A stretch of 64,000 nucleotides of DNA from Euryodendron excelsum. Lineage: Eukaryota > Streptophyta > Magnoliopsida > Ericales > Pentaphylacaceae. The position numbers and the translations under genes are program-made. Under the pieces are notes generated by a model that saw only the letters and a program-made list of their open reading frames with translations, searched no databases and was not told where the DNA came from. Of this stretch, positions 52,860 through 63,803 are shown in pieces. Each line of letters begins with the position of its first letter. Position 1 is the first letter of the stretch. The DNA is taken from the NCBI GenBank assembly GCA_033060915.1, contig CM065392.1:11619501-11683500 (forward strand), written 5' to 3'.

Positions 52860-53565
52860 CCAAGAAATAGAATATTTTATGCTTCTCTGACATGTCCCGG
52901 ATGTCCAACATTAGCCCGGAGAATTGTTTAACATATTCCCTCACAGTGCCCGTGTGTTTCAAACCTCTAAGCTTGTGCCGAGCTATGTACTCGACGTTCT
53001 CGAGGAAGAATTGGGCCTTCAATTCCCTTTTTAAGTCTTCCCATGTGTCAATGGTACAGCGGCCCTGTAGGATTTCTTCATGCTTCGTGCGCCACCGTAG
53101 TTTAGCATCGCCACTCAAATACATTATAGCCATGGTGACCTTGGTCTCTTCCGAGTCGGCCTTGACGGCCTTGAAATATTGATCTATGTCAAAGAGATAG
53201 TTCTCTAACTCTTTGGCATCCCGTGCTCCACCGTAGGCACGGGGCTCTGGAACGCATACCTTTGTCGTGTCAAAGATTGAGGTGTGAGGGGCCGAGTTAC
53301 CGATTGCCCGCATTAGCAAGTTTAGCTTGGTGTTGATCTCATCCAACTCGCCTCTTAACTCTTTCACCTTATCCCGAAGCTCTTCTATGTTGGCAAGCCC
53401 GCCAATGGTGGCACTAGCCCGTGGTGTCTCAGCTGCCGTGCTTACTTCCACTAGGTCTAGGCGATCACCGAGCAGGGCCAAACTTTCCACCATCTCACGT
53501 CTTAGCCTTTCTATTTCCACCTCCATCTCGTCAAGGCGGTCTTATGCTGACTTCTTTGGAGGCAT
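52860..53565 (-). pseudogene. Ty3 chromovirus gag, 5' part, cut at the breakpoint
   Basis: ATG at 53565 gives MPPKKSA and then a TAA in place of a sense codon; the frame continues open as DRLDEMEVEIERL. A coiled-coil-like N-terminus is followed by the capsid-type region (YFKAVKADSEETK, MYLSGDAKLRW, FLENVEYIARHKL, MLDIRDMSEKHKIFYFLE). After that the frame runs into inverted TGA intron sequence at 52859. The following part of gag up to the zinc knuckle, probably about 100 codons, is absent; the knuckle tail is at 24286 on the other strand. Confidence 0.92.
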
Positions 53566-53589
53566 GGTTCCCAGATCCTTCAAGCAATC

Positions 53590-53606
53590 ACCGTGCTCTA
53601 ATACCA
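53590..53606 (-). other. Chromovirus primer binding site
   Basis: TGGTATTAGAGC just inside the LTR on the minus strand, one base off the common plant initiator tRNA-Met site TGGTATCAGAGC. It confirms this LTR as the 5' one. Confidence 0.75.
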
Positions 53607-53608
53607 AA

Positions 53609-54100
53609 TATCACAAGCCGACACTTTTCAAGTGAATTAGGCCGTGTGACACTTGTTTTGGGCAGCACCAAGCAAGTCAACCAAATGGGCACCTCGCAAG
53701 TTAAGCTAACACACACCCAAAGGTGCACAAGTGAGCAAATTTGAGGCAATAAGCTAAGAACGTTTAAAGCAACAATCGAGGCAAATGGCACAGAATTTGT
53801 AAGCAACAAAATCACTTTTATTGCATTAACAAAGCAATTCCATACTAAAATTAGGTGGGGAGTTTAATTAGCCAACAACCAACAAGTTAGGGACTTGGAC
53901 TCACCTTACTATCCTCCTCTCGATAGAGTTAGGACACGACAAACTTGGATACCGCACACCTTGACAAGGGAAAATCTACTCGTGCATCCGATACCAAACT
54001 TACATCTCTAGACTCTATACAATATGTACAGACATGATAGAGTTGGCACGAGATTGGAAAATGAGGGCATAGGCCCAGTCTTGAAGTGCAGCTCGTGACA
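53609..54100 (-). mobile_element. 5' LTR of Ty3 chromovirus (inverted relative to the 3' LTR)
   Basis: Begins TGTCACGAGC (RC of 54091-54100) and ends GTGATA, the final CA changed to TA. It aligns over its length with 26155-26648. The outer flank on the plus strand is catgcaca (54101-54108), the complement of tgtgcatg outside the other LTR. Confidence 0.9.
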
Positions 54101-54294
54101 CATGCACATGAACCTACCATTTGGATGAATGAATGCAATTTACTTCCTGTATTCAACTCTACCTTTAAAGTAAATGAAAAATACAGTCTTTCTGTCATTG
54201 CCCCCTGCCCCCACTTGTTTTTCACTTGTTTGCTTGTACTTAAGTCTCTATCTTTATTTTTTTTTTTTTAAATGTATTGATCAATTACCGCAAG

Positions 54295-54344
<50 letters not shown>

Positions 54345-54787
54345 ATGATAATTCAATTGATTTTAAATAATATATTTGGGATCAATCCTAAAAGTGATTT
54401 CAAAAGAAGATTCTATGTTCATGGAATTGTATAGTTTTTGTTTGAATCAAGCAACCAAATGGGATTTTGATTTTACCCTATTTCGTTGCTGAGAGTGCAA
54501 AAAATTAGAAAACAAAATAAACTTCTGAATCTTATGGTTGGCTTTCCATTGTTAAGGAAACTCAAAGCAAGTAAGTCAAGTAGTTGTATTAGACTGAGGT
54601 TAGTGGATTTGTTATCTTTGAATTAAAGAATTCATTCCAAATGATGAAATATGTTTGTTCAAATGTTTACTCTGACATTAAGTTTACTCTGAAATGTGAT
54701 AACTCAACATTCTTTTATATCTACTACTATTTTCAACATATTTTCTTATGCTGATTTAATATCTCTATTATGGAATTGTAGTTGCAG
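54101..54787 (+). other. Intron upstream of the small membrane protein coding exons
   Basis: AT-rich, with a GA microsatellite at 54299-54342, ending in a plausible acceptor (gaattgtagttgcag, AG at 54786-54787). It would be the 3' half of the 5' UTR intron into which the chromovirus inserted. Confidence 0.5.
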
Positions 54788-54813
54788 GTTAAGAAGCTTA
54801 AATTTAAAGAAAG

Positions 54814-56123
54814 ATGCCCCATAGAACCCGGCCTATGACAGGACTCTTGTTGTTTACTGGTCTCAATGTTATTTTGGTATCGACCATCACTCCTGTCTAT
54901 GATTTTGTCTGCTTTCTTCCGTATTGGGAGAGAAGGGTATGTTTCCTATCTTTATTTTTTGACCAACAAAATACATTAATTTTTTAAAGTAATTGCATTA
55001 GAATTCACCAAAAGGGCTCATAATTCAAGTACATTTGACATATAGTAGAGATTCATCTAGGGCTAGCTGAAGTATCCGAATTGTCTACAAAATCAAAAAG
55101 TCTAGGTCAAGGGATCTGCTCTTCCTGTTGTCCAGTTAAATGACAAAGTCAAAGAATGAGTTCAGCCCATGATTCAGCAGCTCCACTCTCTAGATAGAAT
55201 GTGGATCTCTCTTCCTCCAAGCACACCACAAAAGACATAATATGCTGTTTAGTAGCTAAGGGCCTCTTCCTTCAATTTTATGACCTGTCCAGCTATCAAA
55301 CAAGTCAACCACTCTTTCTGGAAACACCCACCTTGCATTGAATAGAAGTAACAATAAGAATATGCATCCACTGCCACCCTCCATAAGAAGATGGTCTGCT
55401 GTTTATTCTGTCTCTTTGCACATGAGTGCTGATTAGGGAGCAGTTTACCTCTTTGAGGCAAGTAGTCAATTGTCAAAATTTTGAATGTCAAAGGAAATAT
55501 GTGCTTTGTTCCAATTTTTGTCTAGGAAATATACGTATTTTGGTGCAACAAAGATACTCTTACATTATGCCCACCTTGCTCCTTTATTAATGTTATCGTT
55601 GTTGCTTGAATAATAGCATTCTATTCTGACCTCACATTCCACCTCTAGAGAGTTAAGACTTGCTTTTTGGGGAAGCTGTGCTTCCAGATTGATGGTTGGG
55701 AGCAGGGATCTGTGATTGCTTGATTATTGAAGTTAGATGCTTTTTCTAATTGATTTCCATTCTCCTCCAATCTTGATGTGAGGTGTACAAAACTAATGAA
55801 TACTGCTGTTACCTATGAAGAGTGAAAATTGAAAATAAATAAAATTGTTTTGGTCCTTTTTATAAATGTAATAGCATTTATAGTAACTGGGGGAACTGAC
55901 AGCATATTTGGAACTGGGTTAAAATGGGTTTTGTGCTTCTTATTTCAACTCTGACATATTTAATCGGATCCGTGTCTACCTGTCCATTGATTGATCTATC
56001 TGTTGGGTAATTAATCTGTAGTTCTATTTCTTAATATTTATTTTTTATATTGGATTAATTCAGAGAGAACGTCATCATCTAGAACGTGAAGCTGCTTTGT
56101 CAAAGGGACCTGAATCAACATAA
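54814..56123 (+). CDS. Small (60-residue) membrane protein, two coding exons
   Basis: Exon 54814-54936 (41 codons) and exon 56064-56123 (19 codons plus TAA) join in phase with clean borders (AGG, then GTATGTT; ATTCAG before the second exon). The protein starts MPHRTRPMTGLLLFTGLN, has one hydrophobic segment at about residues 9-29, then YDFVCFLPYWERR and a charged tail rich in Arg, Glu and His. It resembles an unnamed small single-pass protein of land plants, as I recall the family; function unknown. A 26-base UTR piece precedes the ATG after an acceptor at 54787. Its original leader seems to have been moved to 27513-27640 (minus). The sequence now upstream is an inverted LTR and a duplicated TGA promoter. 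Coding frame intact. Confidence 0.8.
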
Positions 56124-57018
56124 ATGGGTCTAAGTTAAGAGCTACGAGATAATGGTATGTTTGGTCAACTGCAGATTCACACTAATATCAGAAGAGGTAG
56201 ACAAAGAAGCCTTTGGTTCTCCATCTCTGAATTTTGTTGCTCATATATTATTTCTTTTAGTTGTGGGAGTCGTGATATGATCCAGGAAAATGAGGCATAC
56301 ATATTTATCAGTCTTGTGGAGACAAGTTTACTTGAGTAACTGCTAAACTGTTTTCATGTAATGTTGTTATGTCTATTTGAGTATAGTTAATAATTTAGTA
56401 ACCTTTGTTAGAAAGGTTAAATTGTGTAGTTGGGGAAAATTTGGCATATATCTGGATTTCACTTGGAAATGGCAGAAATCAATGTATTTGAAAAGAAATC
56501 TTGCAGGTGGGATCACATTCAGGCTACAATAAGGTTATGGGAACAACCGCGGAGGCTTAGTGAGATGGGGCTTTCTCATTGGATCTTTGATCTACTGTTT
56601 GGGAAGCAGTTCGAGCTGCTTTCCTATTCCCTGGGGCTGGGAAACACACTGTTAAGTTTTCATGGGAGAGTTGAAAGCTTATTGTGGAATTCACCTGTAA
56701 AACCTGATTGGTTAAGGCTCCGGCAGGGATTATTGTTGTGTACCTATTCCAGTGAGAGAGAGGCATCGTAGACCCTCTCTTTTGGTAGGGATAGCAGCTC
56801 CGGGATTTCAACTTTATCCTTCAGGATCCCTCCACACTGTGGGGATTAATGCCAGTTATTGGGAGTCGGTTGAGTTGCTTCTACTTAGCGCATAGAATTT
56901 ATCATTGTCAAATTTGTGATTAGTTTCTCTTTTCTATCGCACAAGCATAAAGCATTTGATAGTGAACAGAAGAGTGATTATCCTTCCAAATTAATGGTTT
57001 AAACACTTGGTAGATGTT
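56124..57018. other. Downstream of small gene; unassigned, less AT-rich
   Basis: The first few hundred bases probably include the 3' UTR. A stretch at 56500-56880 is noticeably less AT-rich and holds a short hairpin (aagcag, ttcgag, ctgctt). No protein or RNA family recognised. Confidence 0.35.
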
Positions 57019-57284
57019 GGCCTGTTTGGTTCCATTTTCGAAAACTGTTTTCTGCCCTCGAAAACAAAATAAATATTAATACTGAAAACTCGTTTGGTAA
57101 ATTGTTTAGAAAAGTGCTTTTGGGAAAGTTTTCTTCGAACACCCTACTTTTAGGAAAAAATTTTAAATTGTTTTTGAATTTCTGAAAACAAAACTGTTTT
57201 CATTTTAATGACTGTTTTTAATCTTGTTGTTTTGTTTTTTAAAACATGAAAAACGAAAATTTTGAAAATAATACCAAACAAATT
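57019..57284. mobile_element. Probable MITE
   Basis: Begins ggcctgtttggttcc and ends aataccaaaca, partly inverted. It is filled with repeated gaaaac/gttttc words (cgaaaactgttttctg) as in foldback MITEs. No clear target duplication found. Confidence 0.5.
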
Positions 57285-58940
57285 TGTTGGGGGAAGGGAC
57301 CACTCATGTCCAGACATATTAAGAGGTTCCTTCTTGTAAGTTGATAGTACCACAGATTCAGGGCTGACACTCTATCCAAACTATAGGCGTTTCTCTTTCA
57401 AAAACCAGTAGTGGTCCTGCTTACACCCTGTGATATTCTGGAGCTTGGTTGGCTTGGGCTATTGCGAAGGCAGCTCTGCTGCTTGTGATTGCCATTCTGT
57501 CCTCTCATGTCTTTGTTCTTGTTTGCTTTCAAATTAGAAGTGCTTACCAGAAACTTTGTTCAGCAAAGCACTCTTCTCTCTCGTTAACTTGCTTCTGTCA
57601 ACTGTCTATATTGTTTACTTGAAAGCAAATGCCTGTTTCTATAGAACCTATTCCATAATCCATACTGTGTATTGTGTTGAATGTCCCCTTGGAGAAGCTA
57701 CCATGTGGCACCATATTGTCAAATTTGTGGGCGTTAGGGAATTCTGTTTGGTGGCTTTTAAGGAATTCATGTTGCTTTTCGCTGTATTTGGATCCCATAT
57801 TTATTGAGGGAAAGAAAATTGAAAATGAAGGGAAAGGGAAAGGAAATGGGAGATTCCAAATGCCTTGCTCTTGTTTGGTTAGATTGCGGAAAATGAGAAG
57901 GAAATTAACACCTTGTAGTACCGCATCTGTTTACCTAACTCCCCCTGATAATAGGCAGCCTAGCTACACTATCTGCAGTCTCTATGACACCTCCTGACTT
58001 TGACATTGGAACTGCTTGGGTTCAGCATTGTCTAAAAATGGTAGAGTTTTTCACTAATTGAGAGTTAACTTCAAAGGGTAAGTGTAAATGTTGAAAAGTT
58101 AGGCTAAACATTAACTAAAAACCCAGTCCTCAGTGTTTAAATGTGTTTGAGAAGTCATCACATTTAAAGTTGAAATTGTGTTGGAATGACCAGAGCTGAT
58201 AGAGACTAGCTAGCAGCACAGCGAGCCTGTATAGTTACACTAACACCTCCAATAATTTTCATTGTAGATTTGTAATATGCCTCCTCCTTGGGTTTGTTAG
58301 TTCTACCTTTGGGTTACTTGTTTGACAATTTATGGCTTATTACTTGTTTGACAATTTATATTACACTCAATGTCCCTAGTTGTGGTGGCAGTGCACCCTA
58401 GGCCAAGTTTGTTTGGTAAGAGGGTTAGAAATTTGAAAACATTTAATATCGAAATCACAAGTTGATTTTGTAATTTGACATTCAATCTCGAATTCTCGAG
58501 TTGCTTTATCTCTCATCGATGGATAACTTAATCCCATGAATAGATGGTGTAAAAGGTCATCTCATAATTGCTTATCTCAATCCTCTTTTGTGCAATTAAA
58601 TATGGGATAAATTGATTTTTAGCATTACTCATGTTGCCTTTTAGCCCCTTCCAAAATTTCCTTTCTTGAGTTTTTTCTTTTCTTTTTCCTAACCAAAAGA
58701 TAAAATAAAATATTTATTTTCCAATTATTTAACTTTTGATGTTTGTTAGAGGAAAATGTATCAATAAGAACTGTTTTCTTCTTATTAGTTATTACCAATG
58801 AGTTTTAAGAAGTTTTTAATAAAACCAAAAAAAGGTTTTCGTACTTCTATGCAATAATTGAATATGAAAAGTTCTAGATTATAAGTTTCATTCACCCTTA
58901 TGAATTAAGATTCTCGGCAAGTAACTATCACCTATGTGAA
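57285..58940. other. Intergenic, no gene recognised
   Basis: Mixed composition. Open frames around 57556-57997 show no family motif. A short direct repeat (cttgtttgacaattta) occurs at about 58318 and 58344. Confidence 0.35.
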
Positions 58941-61900
58941 CTCTTTAATAGCTTGTTTGGAACATCAAGAAGGGAAAGAAAAAGAAAGGGTAAATGAAGT
59001 AGGAGGAAAATTTTAGAGAAAGTGAAGTGAATTTTATCTCTCTTCCCTTTTCAAGCTAGAAACAAAATAAAAGAAGACGAAAAAATAATTGTATTCGCTT
59101 TTTTTTTTTTCGTTTCTTTCCTCAAATTTCAAATGACTATAAATCTAAAAACAATTAACAATGAATTGATATAACGACACATAATTTATCATTGTTAGTT
59201 TTAAGGAACAACATTTTTATATTTTTCCATTATAAGTAGAATAATATTATTCTGATTACCAAATTAAGAGGAAAAATATTATATATTGAGTCACCATAAC
59301 ATTTTGATTAGAAGAAAATGTTGAAATACCAAACAAAGCTAAAAATGAGCTCTAATTTCTTTAAAAAAAAAAAAAAAAAATTCCTGCAACCATACCCGGC
59401 CAGACATTTTTCCTTTTTTTATTCATGTAAACGTCCATTACAAGTCCATCACCGGGTATACGTGGCACGTGTAGAGAGAGATTTTGTTTGTAAGCAAAGA
59501 CATATGCATATTGATGATTATGAAGATTTGATATGTAAGACTATATATGTATGTATCTACACAGACATACATGTATACACATCAATTATGAGAAACAATT
59601 ATAGGCACCCGTGTGGTGGTAGAGACTTAGAGAGAGAGGATAAAAAATAGGACCCAGCAATTGGTTAGAATCACGCTTTGTCTCGCAAGGCATCGCATGT
59701 GCTTCTCTCTTTCGCTTTAAGCCTACTTGCATGTGCTTCTGTCCGTCCTCTTCTCTCCCTTCTCTCTCTCTCTCATCAATCGTCTCTCTCTCTCTCTCTC
59801 TCTCTCTCTATGTTTCAAGCCAGCTGTTCTACTATGCCCCCACATTTCTATTCGATTTGTTGTCACAATTTCAAATTCAACCAAACGTCTCGAATTCGAT
59901 TCAGAATCATAATTAAGCTCTTTGAAAAAAAAAAAACAAATTAGTGAGACAAATGAGTCTAGTTATAGACATTTTGAATTAGTACAAAGCACTCCTTGGA
60001 CGAGACTGACAAGTTCAATTCCAATATATATTCAGGGAACCCAATTAGGTAACTGATAAGCTGGCCAAATTAACTTTTGCTCAGACTCAGGATCTTCAAA
60101 TGTATTGGACTCCTCCTAGTTTGTACACATGACTCTATTTTACAACTACCCCCGGTTGTGTGTAGCCAGCTTTATATATGTATATATATAATATTTGACT
60201 CTCTTGAATTAAAAAAATATATATTTTGAATTAGTGTTAAATCTACTTAATAAGAGAAGTTAATAAACATACTAGCGACATAAAATTAATTGAAGACTTA
60301 TTTGAGAGACAAGCAACTTAAAATATATCATATTTGAATTTTGTTAATTTCTTCAATTGTGCTTTTGACTCAAAATGGTTTTAATTGAAGTTGAATCATA
60401 TAAAAAAATTTAAAAAATGGTTTGCTATTATGTAAAAAGTCGAGCTATTTGAACTTAGCATATAGTTGACTCATTTAGGGATTTGGTCGTCAAGTTTAAG
60501 TGACAAGCAATTATCTCTGAAAAATAGGTGAAATTTAAATGCTCATAAACCTTTTATGAGGAGTTTAAAGAACTCATTACTTGGATTATGGTTAGAAAGA
60601 GAAATGAATGTAAAATTATTATTTTTTCTTTCTTTTATTTTTTGTTTTGTTCTTGATTTGAAAGGGAAAAAAATTAAAGAGAAACGATATAAAAAATGTG
60701 AAATGAATTTGAAGAAAAATATAGATACAATAACAAAAAAATAGTAGAATAATCGGATTAACCCAGTGACAGTGACACCATCACCATACCATGAAAACAT
60801 AGGCTCGACTCACACCCCACTTCTAACCTTTGGAGCTTAATCCTCTAATAGACCAAAAGAAATACAAAACATAGTTACATATTCTCTAATATTTTTCTCT
60901 TGCTTTCTTTCTCTTCCCCTTCTCATGTTCCAAACACAATGTTAGATCATTTACAGCCTTCATCTTAAACGATCAAAAGTTTTTTTATTATGTATTTTTA
61001 ACTGCCAAAAGTTAAAAAATAATGTTTCCGTTTAAGTTTTTTTTTTTATTCCCCCACCCAATACCGTAGTGTGAGTGGTATTGAATCAAATACTACAACG
61101 GTTCAGTTTCAAATCTGATTTATACTGGACCACGCCAGTTCCGACCGTTGCGATTAAAGCCAAATAAAAAATCCAGCCGTTGATGCTTGTAAAGATGGAG
61201 AAATTGTAAGATGGTCCCCACAGAGTATGCTAACGGCAGATGGACCCACCCACCTGCTCTTTTATTGCTAATAATAAACCCAAATCTGATTTGAAGAGCA
61301 AGCATATATAGCCGCTCGATCTAAGAATTGCCAAATCAATATAAATCCCGGGCCCCACTTGAAGTACATCCGTATCAGTGCTCAGTGGATTAGAATTTAA
61401 AGGGGCGTAATCTTTGTCTTGACCCGCCAATTCACCCAAACTTGACCCATATTTTTTAGAGTATGAATTTGAGAATTTTTAACGGTTTAAATAAATGACT
61501 CAAGTGAGTTCGTTTGGATTAATTTTTTTATTAACTTTTTAAATTTTATATAACTGTTCTATTAAATCTTAGTTAAAAAAAATAATATATTAAATATAAC
61601 GCCAAAATTGTCAATAAAATTAAATCTAACCAAGTAAATAATTTATATTATTGAATATAAATATTAGTAATTTTTGGGCCTTTGAATTTAACTTTTTACT
61701 TTTTAACTAGATTTTTATCCATTGGGTTTGAGTTTGAGCTTTATTACCCATTTAACTAATCTAATAGCTATTAGGATCTAAGTCACATAATATATCCTTT
61801 TAACTAGGAAAACGAATTATGCTTTAAATTAATAATTAATTATCACGTTTATTGTTATAGTATTTAAACATATATTGAGACTGAAAATGTGACTAAGAAA

Positions 61901-62399
61901 AGTTCACTGTCAATTGAAAATAACAATTAATGTGCCAAGTTACAAATTTACTTATTTTATAGTATATAAAGTGTTAAATAATAGAACAATATTATATTAT
62001 ATCCAATAATATAAAATTTAAATATATTAAAATAAAAAATAATATAATATAAATGTTTTCAAAGTACTCTCAACATTATGAATTATAAAATTATTGCTAA
62101 ACGTTCTCTTGGTACTCTCAACATTATGAATTATAAAAATTATTGCTCTCTCATTTCGCTCCTACACTACCTCACACTTTCTCTGTGTGGGGCAGATCAA
62201 GATTATATTATGGCACTTAAACTTGTACCCGACCCGTAACCTTGCCAAACCCAATTAGAAATGTAGAAGTGTTGTATAAATATGGTACGGATGATACATG
62301 CTATACTTATCTCCCTAGATTTCTTTCAAATTACTGTCTCTCACTGTTAAACCCCGCCTAAACCCCTATTTAATCTACCCCTATATATCTGCTCAACCT
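58941..62399. other. AT-rich intergenic region with decayed repeats
   Basis: 58950-59130 (gcttgtttggaacatcaag, then purine-rich and pyrimidine-rich arms) resembles the MITE family at 27816. A CT-rich leader-like block lies at 59690-59815. A GC-richer patch at 61080-61440 may be distal promoter of the MAP70 gene. A short duplicated phrase (actctcaacattatgaattataaaa) occurs at about 62068 and 62114. No gene. Confidence 0.35.
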
Positions 62400-62540
62400 T
62401 TGACAAGTGCTCTCTCTCACTCTTCTCTCTCTCTCTTCACAGGCCATTGCACTCCTCTCTCTCTCAATTGTCGTCTTATGGTTCAAAGTTTGTGTATGAG
62501 CGTCCTCATATTACTGAAGTAGATATCAATTTGACCTCTA
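62400..62540 (+). promoter_or_regulatory. MAP70 5' leader (CT-rich)
   Basis: CT-rich tract at 62410-62465 directly upstream of the coding start, typical of plant leaders. It contains a 14-codon upstream open reading frame. The transcription start is not determined. Confidence 0.5.
62478..62522 (+). other. Upstream ORF in MAP70 leader
   Basis: ATG at 62478, 14 codons and TAG at 62520-62522 (MVQSLCMSVLILLK), ending 18 bases before the MAP70 ATG. It could lower translation of the main frame if present in the mRNA. Conservation unknown. Confidence 0.4.
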
Positions 62541-62754
62541 ATGGCGAACGATCACAATAGCAGCAACGGCGAGGCGACGCCGGGCTCGGAGCCGCTAAAG
62601 CCGATGGTGCTGACTACATCGGGTTCGTTCAAATCTCGGAAAAAGCCGGCCTCCATCTTCCGAGGCGGCTCCGATGTCGACGATTTCATCAACCTCTTGC
62701 ACGGCTCCGATCCAGTCAGGATTGAGCTCAATCGCCTAGAGAACGAAGTCCGAG
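62541..62754 (+). CDS. MAP70: MAP70 family microtubule-associated protein, first exon (gene continues past window)
   Basis: MAP70 proteins are plant-specific coiled-coil proteins that bind cortical microtubules and help shape secondary walls. The exon encodes 71 residues plus one base: a Ser/Gly/Pro-rich, variable N-terminus (NSSNGEATPGSEP), then the conserved start of the family domain, FRGGSDVDDFINLLHGSDPV followed by RIELNRLENEVR, where the coiled coil begins. The ATG at 62541 gives the usual N-terminal length. The donor is inferred at CGAG, then GTTCTT (62755), since the family continues with Asp after EVR and the open frame otherwise stops within three codons. The donor is weak. No second exon found before 64000. 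Confidence 0.88.
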
Positions 62755-62763
62755 GTTCTTAGT

Positions 62764-62819
<56 letters not shown>

Positions 62820-63741
62820 TTGGAGAGACATTTTTTTTTCTGGGAAAGATTCTGGGGGAGAACATTAGACAGGAGGAAGAAGCCTCAAGCTACGTGCAGG
62901 GCCAAACAAAAACGAAGGCTTACATTAGTTATATTTTCCTGGAAAGTTTTAAATTCCATGGAAATAAACGGAGATGTTGGTTTCCTTGTATGAGATTGGA
63001 GTTTTCATTTTTATACGGTTAATGCAGAAATTTTAATTATTTTATTGTTTTGGAAAAAATTAAAAATATTTTTTGGTTAAATTTGGGCGACATGAATGGG
63101 CGTTTTTATTTAACTGATTTTACTTATATCACCTCTTTCTTGCTTAGATATATATATATATATATACTCCAATTCGTATGCTCTTACTCTTTGTACGAAA
63201 ATTCTATCCAATTCAATGTGCGTTTCTGTTTGGTGTTGGTGCCGTGGTGGGATAAGTTTAGGCTCTCTTGATAGTTTTCTGAGCATTATTTTGGTATTTC
63301 CATGGGAAGTACTTGACTCCGATTAAAATGTCTCCAAACCAAATGTGTAGAGGAATATGGTGACATGACTTTCCAGTAAACATTTCTCTCTCTCTCTCTC
63401 TCGTTAGTATCTTGCTGTTGAAGTTTGGTTGGAGGAAAATTAATCCTGTGGGAATATATTGAACATTTAATGTGGAAATTTCTTGTGAGGGAATCCAATT
63501 GATAAAATGCTCCCATAAGATTTGAAAATATATTGAGCACTTGTGTTCTATCTTGTTATTAGTTTCTATTGAGAGTTCCATTTTCCTTCCTGTTTAATTG
63601 TTGAGCTAGTTCTTGTTGTCCCATACAAATACCAAAAGTAATGCTCAGAAAATTATCAAATAGTGGGCGATATTGGAAAATTTTATTATATTGGAAATTC
63701 ACGAACTCTTATCAAAATTATGATTTTTGCTTCTTCGGTTT

Positions 63742-63803
<62 letters not shown>

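Noticed and set aside
53327..53744. Plus-strand open frames over the gag region
   Set aside because: Antisense shadows of gag and the LTR; no motif of their own.
59678..59944. Ser/Leu-rich frames in three phases
   Set aside because: All three phases stay open because of a CT microsatellite, not because of coding selection.
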